From Geodermatophilus obscurus (lineage in GTDB: Bacteria; Actinomycetota; Actinomycetes; Mycobacteriales; Geodermatophilaceae), in contig NZ_FRDM01000027.1 in assembly GCF_900143215.1 (NCBI RefSeq), positions 1 through 52,307 on the forward strand: a stretch of DNA of 52,307 bases, written 5' to 3'. Position 1 is the stretch's first letter; every line of letters starts with the position of its first letter. Shown in pieces: positions 16,736 to 23,916 of this stretch. The position numbers and the translations under genes were made by a program. The notes under the pieces are model-generated. The model saw only the letters and a list, made by a program, of their open reading frames with translations, did no database searches and was not told the DNA's origin.

Positions 16736-17131
16736 ATGACCAGCACACTCGAACCCGGTGTCCAGGGCGTCCTGGAGCGCACCGTCGAGGCCGAGCACTG
16801 CACCCGCCGCGGGAAGTACGACATCTTCTCCACGCCCAACCTCGTCCTGCTGCTGGAGGAGGCCGCGATCGAGGGCCTGGCCCCGCACCTCCGCGACGAT
16901 CAGGCCAGCGTGGGCAGCAAGGTCGACGTCGCGCACATCGCCCCGACGCTGCGGGGTCAGACCGTGCGGGCGACCGCCACCGTGACCGAGGTCGACCGCC
17001 GCCGCGTCCTGTTCGACATCCGCGTCGAGGACGACGAGGAACTGATCGGCCACGGCACGCACGAGCGGTTCGTCGTCGACCTGCCCTCGTTCGAGGGCCG
17101 CCTTGCCGCCAAGGCCGAGCAGCTCCGGTGA
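16736..17131 (+). CDS. Hot-dog thioesterase (fluoroacetyl-CoA thioesterase-like)
   Basis: A protein of 131 residues resembling the FlK-like thioesterase family. The stretch STPNLVLLLEEAA (residues 32-44) holds the conserved Thr and Glu, and VDVAHIAPT holds the histidine used by FlK-type enzymes. It is likely to hydrolyse or edit a CoA thioester, releasing trapped CoA, rather than to act on fluoroacetate specifically. ATG at 16736 follows GAGGAG at 16723-16728. It is the second gene of the rightward operon and sits between the CoA-transferase and tctC. Confidence 0.82.
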   Translation: MTSTLEPGVQGVLERTVEAEHCTRRGKYDIFSTPNLVLLLEEAAIEGLAPHLRDDQASVGSKVDVAHIAPTLRGQTVRATATVTEVDRRRVLFDIRVEDDEELIGHGTHERFVVDLPSFEGRLAAKAEQLR

Positions 17132-17172
17132 TCCCGCGCCACCCGATCCGCACCAACCGACGAGGAGTTCCC

Positions 17173-18159
17173 GTGAAGCGCACCCGTTCCGCCGTCCTGG
17201 CCACGACCTCGGTCCTGGCCCTGTCCCTAGCCGCCTGCGGCGGCGCCGAGTCCGGTGGCGGCTCGGCCGCCGGCGGGGGGGAGTTCACCCCGCGCGGCGA
17301 CGTCACGATGATCGTGCCGTTCGGCGCCGGGGGCGGCAGCGACCTCGCCGGCCGCGCGACCGCCACCATGATCGAGGCGGCGAACGCGGACGTGAACGTC
17401 AACGTGGAGAACCGCGAGGGCGGCTCCGGTGCCGTCGGCTACTCGAACTTCCTCGGTCAGGCCGGCGACCCGGAGACCCTGCTCGCCACCGAGACGGCGC
17501 TGCTGGCCCTGCCGATCAGCGGGGACGTCGAGTTCGACTACACCGACTTCACGCCGATCATGAAGCTGGGTGACGACTTCACCCTCATGATCGTCGGTGC
17601 CGACAGCCCCTACCAGACCTGCACCGACGTGGTCGAGGCGGCGAAGACGGAGCGGATCACCGCAGGGATCAGCGGCATCACCGGCCTGGACAACATCGTC
17701 TTCACGCTCACCGAGCAGCAGGCCGGCGTCGAGTTCGACCGGGTGCCCTTCGAGTCCGGCGGCGAGCTGACCGCCGCGCTGCTCGGTGGCCAGATCGACA
17801 TCGCCTCGCTCAACCCGGGCGAGATCATCGGTCAGCTGCAGGCCGGCGAGGTCAAGGCGCTGTGCGCGTACTCCGAGGAGCGCTACTCCGACTACGAGGA
17901 GCTGGCCGACATCCCGACGGCCGAAGAGCAGGGCATCGACGTCGCCTTCGCGCAGTTCCGGGGCGTGCTCGCGCCCGGCGGCATCGACGAGGCGGCCCGC
18001 CAGTTCTGGATCGAGACCATGCAGGCCGCGGTCGAGACCGACGAGTACCAGCAGTACATCGAGGAGAACTACCTGCAGGCCAACACGGCGGCCGGCGACG
18101 AGTTCGTCGAGTACCTCGAGGGCAACAACGAGCTGCTGACGCAGGTCCTGGGCGGATGA
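17173..18159 (+). CDS. tctC: Tripartite tricarboxylate transporter substrate-binding lipoprotein
   Basis: A protein of 328 residues of the Bug/TctC family. The N-terminus is a lipoprotein signal (MKRTRSAVLATTS then LALSLAAC) with the lipidated Cys at residue 22, so the mature protein is anchored outside the membrane. MIVPFGAGGGSDLAGR and the GGSGAVGY stretch are typical ligand-loop motifs for carboxylate binding. GTG at 17173 is chosen over 17128 because GAGGAG lies at 17162-17167 and the signal peptide then starts correctly. It is followed by tctB with an ATGA overlap and then tctA, so the complete transporter is encoded. Confidence 0.93.
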   Translation: MKRTRSAVLATTSVLALSLAACGGAESGGGSAAGGGEFTPRGDVTMIVPFGAGGGSDLAGRATATMIEAANADVNVNVENREGGSGAVGYSNFLGQAGDPETLLATETALLALPISGDVEFDYTDFTPIMKLGDDFTLMIVGADSPYQTCTDVVEAAKTERITAGISGITGLDNIVFTLTEQQAGVEFDRVPFESGGELTAALLGGQIDIASLNPGEIIGQLQAGEVKALCAYSEERYSDYEELADIPTAEEQGIDVAFAQFRGVLAPGGIDEAARQFWIETMQAAVETDEYQQYIEENYLQANTAAGDEFVEYLEGNNELLTQVLGG

Positions 18160-18833
18160 CCACGCCACCGACCCGGCGCGGCATCGCGGTCGAGCAGGCC
18201 GTCGTGCACGGCCTGCTCGCCGCCCTCGGCCTCGGCGCCTTCGTCATGGCCCTGGACTACGGGCTCTTCCTCGAGGAGTCCCGCGTCGGGCCCGGCCTCG
18301 TGCCCGCCGTGGTCGGCGGCCTGATCGCGCTCATCGCCGGCTGGGAGCTGGTCACGACCCTGCGCGGTCACCGGACCCCGCACGACCGCGGGCTGGCGGA
18401 GGTCGTCGCCGCCACCGCCGTGGACGCCCCCTCGGGCGGTGCCTCGTCGGAGCGCGCCACCCCGGGGGGAGTCCCCGCCGGCGGATCCGGGTCCATGTCC
18501 CCGGACGGCGGCCCGGTGCAGATGCCCGGCCCCGGCCCAGGCCCCGGCCCGGGTCCGGACGACGTGGACATCTTCGGGCGCACGCCCGAGGAGCGGAGCC
18601 GGCAGCTGTGGACGGTCAGCGCCGCGCTGGTCGTGGCGGCCCTGCTGGTCCCGCTGCTCGGGCTGCTCGGGTCCCTCCTCGTCCTGTCGGTGTTCATCTC
18701 CGCGGTGGTGGAGAAGCGGGGCTGGCTGCCCTCCCTGGTCGTGTCGTTCCTGGCGGTCGCCGCCGTCTACGGCGTCTTCGTCGGGTTCCTGGGCGTGCCG
18801 CTGCCCACCGGGCTGATCGGCATCGGAGGCTGA
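18156..18833 (+). CDS. tctB: Tripartite tricarboxylate transporter small membrane subunit
   Basis: A protein of 225 residues. Two hydrophobic segments at about residues 14-32 and 44-61 and further ones at about 150-175 and 185-215 give the four-helix TctB topology. An unusually long hydrophilic insert of about 70-80 residues lies between the helix pairs and includes a Pro-Gly repeat (PGPGPGPGPGP). Typical TctB proteins are about 150-170 residues, so the insert explains the extra length. The gene overlaps tctC by 4 nt and ends 1 nt before tctA begins. Confidence 0.85.
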   Translation: MTTPPTRRGIAVEQAVVHGLLAALGLGAFVMALDYGLFLEESRVGPGLVPAVVGGLIALIAGWELVTTLRGHRTPHDRGLAEVVAATAVDAPSGGASSERATPGGVPAGGSGSMSPDGGPVQMPGPGPGPGPGPDDVDIFGRTPEERSRQLWTVSAALVVAALLVPLLGLLGSLLVLSVFISAVVEKRGWLPSLVVSFLAVAAVYGVFVGFLGVPLPTGLIGIGG

Positions 18834-18834
18834 C

Positions 18835-20373
18835 GTGCTCGACAACCTGGTCCTCGGCTTCTCGACCGCGCTGAGCGTCGAGAACCTGCTCTGGTGCTTC
18901 GTCGGCGTGCTGGTCGGCACCGTCATCGGCGTCCTGCCGGGTCTCGGGTCGACCACCGGCGTGGCGGTGCTGCTGCCGCTGACGCTCTCCCTCGAGCCGG
19001 TGACCGGCCTGATCATGCTGGCGGGCATCTACTACGGCTCCCAGTACGGCGGGACCATCACCTCGGTCCTCATCTCCACGCCCGGTGAGGCGTCGAGCGT
19101 GGTCACCACGCTCGACGGCTACCAGATGGCGCGGCAGGGGCGGGCGGGTGCGGCGCTGTCCATCGCGGCGATCGGGTCCTTCGTCGCGGCGATCATCTCG
19201 CTGGCCCTGCTCGTGGCGCTGGCGCCGCCCTTCGCGGAGTTCGCGCTGGACTTCGGTCCGCCGGAGATGCTGGCCGTGATGATCCTCGGCCTCGCCACGA
19301 TCATCAGCTTCGCCGGCGACAACCGGGTGCTCGGGTTGCTCATGGCGCTGGTCGGCCTCCTCATCGCGACCGTCGGCGTCGATCCCGGCAGCGGGACCTC
19401 CCGGTTCACCTTCGGGTCCATCTACCTGCTCAGCGGCATCCCGTTCGTCGAGGTCATGATCGGCCTGTTCGCGGTGGGCGAGGTGCTGTACCAGATCCGG
19501 CAGGGCGCCGCGGCGCCGATCCGCGCCGGGTTCCGGGAGCTGATGATCAGCCGCGAGGACCTCCGCCGCTCCGGCGGGCCGATCCTGCGCGGCAGCTTCC
19601 TCGGCTTCCTCTTCGGCATCCTGCCGGGCGCCGGCTCGACGCTGGCCTCCTTCATGGCCTACGGCATCGAGAAGCGGGTCTCCAAGCGGGGTAAGGAGTT
19701 CGGCACGGGTGCGATCGAGGGGGTGGCCGCCCCGGAGGCGGCCAACAACGCAGCGGCCAACGCCAACTTCGTGCCCACCCTGACGCTGGGCATCCCGGGC
19801 GGTGCGACCACGGCCGTCCTGCTGGGCGCGTTCATGATCTACGGCATCCAGCCGGGCCCGCTGCTGTTCGACGAGCAGCCGACCCTCGTCTGGGGCCTGC
19901 TGGCGTCCTTCTTCATCGGCAACGTGATCCTGCTGTTCCTCAACCTGCCGCTGGCCCCGGTGTTCGCCCAGCTCCTGCGGGTGCCCTACGGCTACATGTA
20001 CCCGCTGATCCTGCTGACCAGCCTGGTCGGCGCGTACTCCATCACCAACGGCATGTACAGCGTCTGGGTGGTGCTGGTCTTCGGCATCATCGGCTACTTC
20101 ATGAAGCGGCTGGACCTGCCGATGGCGCCGCTGGTCCTCGGCCTCGTGCTCGGCCCGCTGTTCGAGAAGGCGCTGGTCCAGACCTCGGCGATCGGTGACG
20201 GCAACCTGCTCATCGTCTTCACCCGCCCGCTGGCCCTGGCGGTCATGGCGATCGCCATCCTCCAGGTCGCCGCGCCGACCATCATGGCCCGGCTGCTGCG
20301 GCGCCGTGCCACTCCCCGTTCCCGGCGGTCCGACCCCGCCGACAGCACCCCGGAGGGCTCTTCCCGTGGATGA
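18835..20373 (+). CDS. tctA: Tripartite tricarboxylate transporter large membrane subunit
   Basis: A protein of 512 residues, the usual TctA length, and almost entirely hydrophobic helices. Family motifs include [44 protein letters not shown], and [20 protein letters not shown] (given here in segments). It forms the sodium- or proton-coupled channel for the carboxylate delivered by TctC. The start is GTG at 18835, one base after the tctB stop. Its 3' end overlaps the downstream crotonase gene by 8 nt. Confidence 0.93.
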   Translation: MLDNLVLGFSTALSVENLLWCFVGVLVGTVIGVLPGLGSTTGVAVLLPLTLSLEPVTGLIMLAGIYYGSQYGGTITSVLISTPGEASSVVTTLDGYQMARQGRAGAALSIAAIGSFVAAIISLALLVALAPPFAEFALDFGPPEMLAVMILGLATIISFAGDNRVLGLLMALVGLLIATVGVDPGSGTSRFTFGSIYLLSGIPFVEVMIGLFAVGEVLYQIRQGAAAPIRAGFRELMISREDLRRSGGPILRGSFLGFLFGILPGAGSTLASFMAYGIEKRVSKRGKEFGTGAIEGVAAPEAANNAAANANFVPTLTLGIPGGATTAVLLGAFMIYGIQPGPLLFDEQPTLVWGLLASFFIGNVILLFLNLPLAPVFAQLLRVPYGYMYPLILLTSLVGAYSITNGMYSVWVVLVFGIIGYFMKRLDLPMAPLVLGLVLGPLFEKALVQTSAIGDGNLLIVFTRPLALAVMAIAILQVAAPTIMARLLRRRATPRSRRSDPADSTPEGSSRG

Positions 20374-21142
20374 ACCAGAGCTGCTCGTCACGCAGGACGG
20401 CGGTGTCCTGACCGTCACGTTCAACCGCCCCCGCCAGCGCAACGCGATGACCTGGGGGATGTACGAGGGCCTCTACGAGGCCTGCGAGAAGGCCGACGCC
20501 GACGACGACGTCCGGGTGCTCGTGCTGAAGGGGGCCGGCGACAAGGCGTTCGTGGCCGGTACGGACATCGGCCAGTTCGCCGACTTCCGCGAGGGCTCGG
20601 AGGGCGTCGCGTACGAGGAGAAGATCGCCCGGATCGTCAACCGGCTGGAGGACGTCGACGTCCCGACGGTCGCGGCGATCCGCGGGTTCTGCGTCGGTGG
20701 CGGCCTCGGCATCGCGTCGGTCTGCGACCTGCGGATCGCCACGCCCTCGGCCCGCTTCGGCATCCCCATCGCGCGGACCCTGGGCAACTGCCTGTCGATG
20801 AACAACTACTCGCTCCTGCTGAACCACCTGGGGCCGGCGCGGACGCTGGACATGCTCCTGCGGGCGCGGCTGTTCACCGGCGAGGAGGCCACCGCCGCCG
20901 GCTTCGTCGCCGAGCTGTGCGCCGAGGAGGACCTCGACACCGCCACGGACGCCGTCGTGACGACGTTGCTCGGGCACGCGCCGCTGAGCATGTGGGCGGC
21001 GAAGGAGGCGGTCCGCCGCATCCGCCGGGCCACCCTCCCCGACGGCGACGACATCGTCAGCCGGGTCTTCGCCAGCGAGGACTTCCACTCGGCGGTCGCC
21101 GCGTTCGCGACCAAGCAGCCCGTCGTCTGGCAGGGCCGGTGA
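20366..21142 (+). CDS. Crotonase-fold protein (enoyl-CoA hydratase/isomerase family), atypical active site
   Basis: A protein of 258 residues with the crotonase core: the oxyanion-hole segments AFVAGTDIGQF and GFCVGGGLGIASVCDLRIA. The two glutamates that catalyse hydration in classical enoyl-CoA hydratases are both replaced: GGGxEL reads GGGLGI and FGLPE reads FGIPI. It is therefore probably not an ordinary hydratase. Decarboxylase, isomerase, hydrolase or thioesterase chemistry on a CoA ester is possible. GTG at 20366 has GGAGGG at 20352-20357 and overlaps the tctA stop. The stop overlaps the next gene's start (GTGA). Confidence 0.85.
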   Translation: MDEPELLVTQDGGVLTVTFNRPRQRNAMTWGMYEGLYEACEKADADDDVRVLVLKGAGDKAFVAGTDIGQFADFREGSEGVAYEEKIARIVNRLEDVDVPTVAAIRGFCVGGGLGIASVCDLRIATPSARFGIPIARTLGNCLSMNNYSLLLNHLGPARTLDMLLRARLFTGEEATAAGFVAELCAEEDLDTATDAVVTTLLGHAPLSMWAAKEAVRRIRRATLPDGDDIVSRVFASEDFHSAVAAFATKQPVVWQGR

Positions 21143-21918
21143 CGGATCCGTCCGGCTCGGGTCCACTGGCCGGGACCCTTGTCGTCGACCTGTCGCGGGC
21201 GCTGGCCGGGCCGCAGGCGTCGATGATGCTCGGCGACATGGGCGCCCGCGTCGTCGAGGTCGAGACACCCGGGTCCGGTGACGACTCCCGGTCGTGGGGG
21301 CCGCCGTTCGTCGGCCCCGAGGAGGACCCGGTGTCGACCTACTGCCTGTCGGCCGACCGCAACAAGGAGTCGCTCCAGCTGGACCTGAAGTCCGAGGCCG
21401 GGCGCCGGGAGGTGCCGCGCGCGGCGAGCAACCACCACCCGGCCATCGCGCCCTACGGCGCCTTCCGGGCGCGGGACGGGATCCTCCAGGTGGCCGTCGG
21501 CAACGACGCCCAGTGGCGCGCCGTGGCCGCCGTCCTGGACCTGGACGCCGCGGACCGGCGGTTCGCCACCGGGCGGGACCGGGTGGCGCACCGGCCGGAG
21601 CTGATCGCGGCCATGGAGGAACGCCTGGCCGCACGGCCGGCCGCCGAGTGGCTGGCCCGTCTCGCCGAGGCCGGCGTGCCCGCGGGCAGGGTGCGCACGC
21701 TGGACGAGGCCTACACGTGGGAGCAGACCCTCGGCCAGGGCCTGGTCGTCGACGTCGACCACCCCACGCTGGGTACCGTGCAGCTGCCCGGGCCGCCGCT
21801 GCGGCTGGAGACCCTGGCCGGTGCCCCGGCCGGACGGCAGGGGCACAGCGCGCCGCCGCTGCTCGGTCAGCACGACGAGGAGATCCTCGGCTGGCTCGAG
21901 GAGGGGAGCGACCGATGA
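21139..21918 (+). CDS. Family III CoA-transferase with a large internal deletion
   Basis: A frame of 259 residues against about 400 for the family. Residues 1-88 match the normal N-terminus ([29 protein letters not shown], shown here in overlapping family terms, then [14 protein letters not shown]), and residues 92-259 match the normal C-terminal part ([17 protein letters not shown] through the final helices). The middle part is missing in frame: this is where the VENFRPG segment and the catalytic aspartate lie in the intact paralogue. The junction is at about 21403-21412. With no catalytic Asp it should not transfer CoA. The start (GTG overlapping the previous stop) and the ATGA overlap with the next gene are intact, so translation coupling is preserved. 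Confidence 0.8.
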   Translation: MTDPSGSGPLAGTLVVDLSRALAGPQASMMLGDMGARVVEVETPGSGDDSRSWGPPFVGPEEDPVSTYCLSADRNKESLQLDLKSEAGRREVPRAASNHHPAIAPYGAFRARDGILQVAVGNDAQWRAVAAVLDLDAADRRFATGRDRVAHRPELIAAMEERLAARPAAEWLARLAEAGVPAGRVRTLDEAYTWEQTLGQGLVVDVDHPTLGTVQLPGPPLRLETLAGAPAGRQGHSAPPLLGQHDEEILGWLEEGSDR

Positions 21919-22814
21919 CCCACGTGGTCCGCTACGAGTCGGGTGGGGTCGTGCTCGTCGGCGTCCTCGGCGACGGTGCCGTGCGACCCGTACCGGGCGT
22001 GGGCTCGATGGCCGAGCTGCTGGGCGGGGACCTGGCCGGAGCCAGGTCCGCGGTCGAGGCCGCGGCCGGGGAGCCGGCCGTCCCGGTGGGCGAGGTCCGG
22101 CTGCTCCCGCCGGTCGACGGGCTGACCGAGGTCTGGGCGTCGGGCGTGACCTACGAGCGGTCGATGGACGCGCGCGTGGAGGAGAGCCAGGTCCAGGACG
22201 TCTACTCCCGGGTCTACGCCGCCGACCGGCCCGAGCTGTTCCTCAAGTCCGTCGCCTGGCGGGTGGTCACCGACGGCGAGCCGATCGCGGTCCGGCCCGA
22301 CTCCGCCGTGACGGTGCCCGAGCCGGAGCTGGCCGCCGTCGTCACGGCGACCGCCGAGGTGTTCGGCTACACCGTCTGCGACGACGTCTCCTCCCGCGAC
22401 ATCGAGGGGGAGAACCCGCTCTACCTGCCCCAGGCCAAGATCTACGCCGGCAGCTGTGCCCTGGCCCCGGGGATCCGACCCGCGTGGGAGGTGCCCGACG
22501 CGTCGGCGCTGACCATCGACGTCCGCGTGACCCGCGCGGGCGCTCCGGTCTTCGCGGGGTCGACGTCGACCGCGCGGATGCACCGCTCGGTGGCCGATCT
22601 CGTCTCCCACCTCGTGGCCGCGCAGGACTTCCCGGCCGGGGCGGTGCTCTCCACCGGCACCGGGATCGTGCCGGACCTGGACTTCACGCTGCTCGAGGGG
22701 GACGAGGTGCAGGTGACCGTCGAGCACGTCGGGATCCTCACCAACCCCGTCGGCACGCTGGAGGCCGCGCGCACGGCGGCGGCGCGGCGCGTGCCGTCCG
22801 GACCGGTCCGGTGA
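21915..22814 (+). CDS. Fumarylacetoacetate hydrolase-family protein, 2-keto-3-deoxy sugar acid dehydratase-like
   Basis: A protein of 299 residues. The FAH-fold metal site is visible as VPEPELAAV (Glu136 and Glu138) and [15 protein letters not shown] (Asp157). The following [20 protein letters not shown] is the pattern I associate with 2-keto-3-deoxy-D-arabinonate dehydratases rather than with true fumarylacetoacetases. It would act on a 2-oxo acid in the cytoplasm with Mg2+. It is the last gene of the rightward operon and starts within the preceding gene (ATGA at 21915-21918). A bidirectional hairpin follows the stop. Confidence 0.85.
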   Translation: MTHVVRYESGGVVLVGVLGDGAVRPVPGVGSMAELLGGDLAGARSAVEAAAGEPAVPVGEVRLLPPVDGLTEVWASGVTYERSMDARVEESQVQDVYSRVYAADRPELFLKSVAWRVVTDGEPIAVRPDSAVTVPEPELAAVVTATAEVFGYTVCDDVSSRDIEGENPLYLPQAKIYAGSCALAPGIRPAWEVPDASALTIDVRVTRAGAPVFAGSTSTARMHRSVADLVSHLVAAQDFPAGAVLSTGTGIVPDLDFTLLEGDEVQVTVEHVGILTNPVGTLEAARTAAARRVPSGPVR

Positions 22815-22817
22815 CGC

Positions 22818-22843
22818 CGACCGCGGTGCCGGCGCCGCGGTCG
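22818..22843. terminator. Bidirectional hairpin between convergent genes
   Basis: Arms cgaccgcgg (22818-22826) and ccgcggtcg (22835-22843) are perfectly complementary with an 8-nt loop. They lie exactly between the rightward operon stop (22814) and the stop of the leftward DUF1707 gene (22846). There is no T-run, as is usual in high-GC actinobacteria. Confidence 0.6.
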
Positions 22844-22845
22844 CG

Positions 22846-23277
22846 TCAGCGCCTCGGCCGGCCGACGCCCACCACGTACAGGACGAGCAGAGCGGCACCG
22901 GGGACCGACAGCCAGATCCACCACGGGTAGATGCCGCCGTCGCTGGTGACCGTCACCAGCCCCCAGACCACCAGGTTCACCGCGGCGATGCTCGCCCAGA
23001 TGATCGTCAGCACCCGCATCGCGGTGCCGGCGTCGTCGTCGGAGAACCGCCGGCCCAGCGGCGGCGGGGACGGCGGCTCGGGCGGGGGCTCGGGCAGGTC
23101 GCGGGTGACCCGCGACAGCTCGCCGCGGGTGCGGGCGGCCCAGACCGACTGCACGCGGGTGTCGAACTCGTGCAGGTCGAGTTGGCCCGCCGCGACGGCG
23201 CGGCGCAGCTTCTCCTGGACGGCGGCCCGCTCGGGGTCCGACACGCGCAGCTCGTCGGGGTGCACCGGCTCGATCAC
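22846..23277 (-). CDS. DUF1707 membrane protein
   Basis: A protein of 143 residues. The N-terminal 55 residues (LRVSDPERAAVQEKLRRAVAAG, then LDLHEFDTRV) form the DUF1707 domain, a short helical unit common in actinobacteria. A proline-rich linker (PEPPPEPPSPPP) and two membrane helices at about 88-110 and 117-137 follow. GTG at 23275-23277 is taken as the start because the DUF1707 signature begins about 10 residues later. The ribosome-binding site is weak. The function of the family is unknown and there is no close operon partner. Confidence 0.8.
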   Translation of the reverse strand: MIEPVHPDELRVSDPERAAVQEKLRRAVAAGQLDLHEFDTRVQSVWAARTRGELSRVTRDLPEPPPEPPSPPPLGRRFSDDDAGTAMRVLTIIWASIAAVNLVVWGLVTVTSDGGIYPWWIWLSVPGAALLVLYVVGVGRPRR

Positions 23278-23357
23278 GCGCCGATCGTGACACCGCGACC
23301 CCCTGATGCGGGCCGACCGGCGCGCGGTTCCCGGACCGGCTGGATGCCTGGTTCCCC

Positions 23358-23401
23358 GCACCTCCGTCTCTGAGTGCCACGGCACTCGGAGACGGAGGTG
23401 C
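23358..23401. terminator. Long near-perfect inverted repeat (21-bp arms)
   Basis: Arms 23358-23378 and 23381-23401 begin gcacctccgtc and end gacggaggtgc. They pair over 21 bp with a single mismatch and only 2 nt between them. The element lies 36 nt beyond the stop of the leftward MarR gene, where a terminator is expected. Its length and symmetry also fit a dispersed REP-like palindrome. Confidence 0.65.
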
Positions 23402-23436
23402 GAAGGAGGACCAGGTCCGCCGGGCGGCGACGGCTC

Positions 23437-23853
23437 TCAGCCGGCAAGCGTTCGCAGGATCCGGGCCAGGGTGGCGCGGTCGGCGGCGTCCAGGCGGGCG
23501 AACAGGTCGCGGCTGTCGGCGGCGCGGGCGGCGGCGATCTCCTGCTGCACCCGTCGTCCCTCGTCGGTCGGGGTCAGGACCACCGCCCGCCGGTCGGTGG
23601 GGTCCGGCGTCCGCTCGACCAGCCGGCGGGCCTGCAGCGCGTCGGCGACCTCGGTGGCCGAGCGCGGGGCGATGTGCAGCGCCTCGGCCAGGTCGGACAG
23701 CCGCATGCCGGCCCGGTCGGTGACGACGTGCAGCGCGCGGGCGTGGTGCGGGGAGAGGTCCCAGGGCGCCAGCGTGTCCCGCCACCGCCGGCGCTGACCG
23801 CGGGCGGCCCGCATGAGCAGCTCGCCCAGCACCTCGGCGTCGTCGTCCGGCAT
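23437..23853 (-). CDS. MarR-family transcriptional regulator
   Basis: A protein of 138 residues with the MarR winged helix: LSPHHARALHVV, the recognition-helix region LSDLAEALHIAPRSATEVADALQARRLVER (seen in segments), and the wing TPDPTDRRAVVLTPTDEG with the conserved DxRxxxxxLT pattern. It is divergent from an ABC exporter gene with only 63 nt between the starts, the standard arrangement for a MarR repressor of a drug exporter. A candidate operator lies in the gap. A long inverted repeat downstream probably terminates its transcript. Confidence 0.92.
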   Translation of the reverse strand: MPDDDAEVLGELLMRAARGQRRRWRDTLAPWDLSPHHARALHVVTDRAGMRLSDLAEALHIAPRSATEVADALQARRLVERTPDPTDRRAVVLTPTDEGRRVQQEIAAARAADSRDLFARLDAADRATLARILRTLAG

Positions 23854-23881
23854 GCCGGGAATCCTACCGGCGACCGTGCGG

Positions 23882-23899
23882 TTGCCTCATGGTGAGGTA
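23882..23899. promoter_or_regulatory. Candidate MarR operator
   Basis: The imperfect palindrome ttgcctca-tgg-tgaggta (23882-23889 and 23893-23899) fits the 7-8 bp half-site pattern of MarR operators. It lies in the 63-nt gap between the divergent marR and ABC exporter starts, so binding would cover both promoters. Confidence 0.5.
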
Positions 23900-23916
23900 C
23901 CCTCAGCACCGAGGAG

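Noticed and set aside
18520..18560. Short tandem GGCCCC-type repeat as a possible regulatory repeat
   Set aside because: It encodes the Pro-Gly linker inside TctB and keeps frame with the flanking membrane segments.
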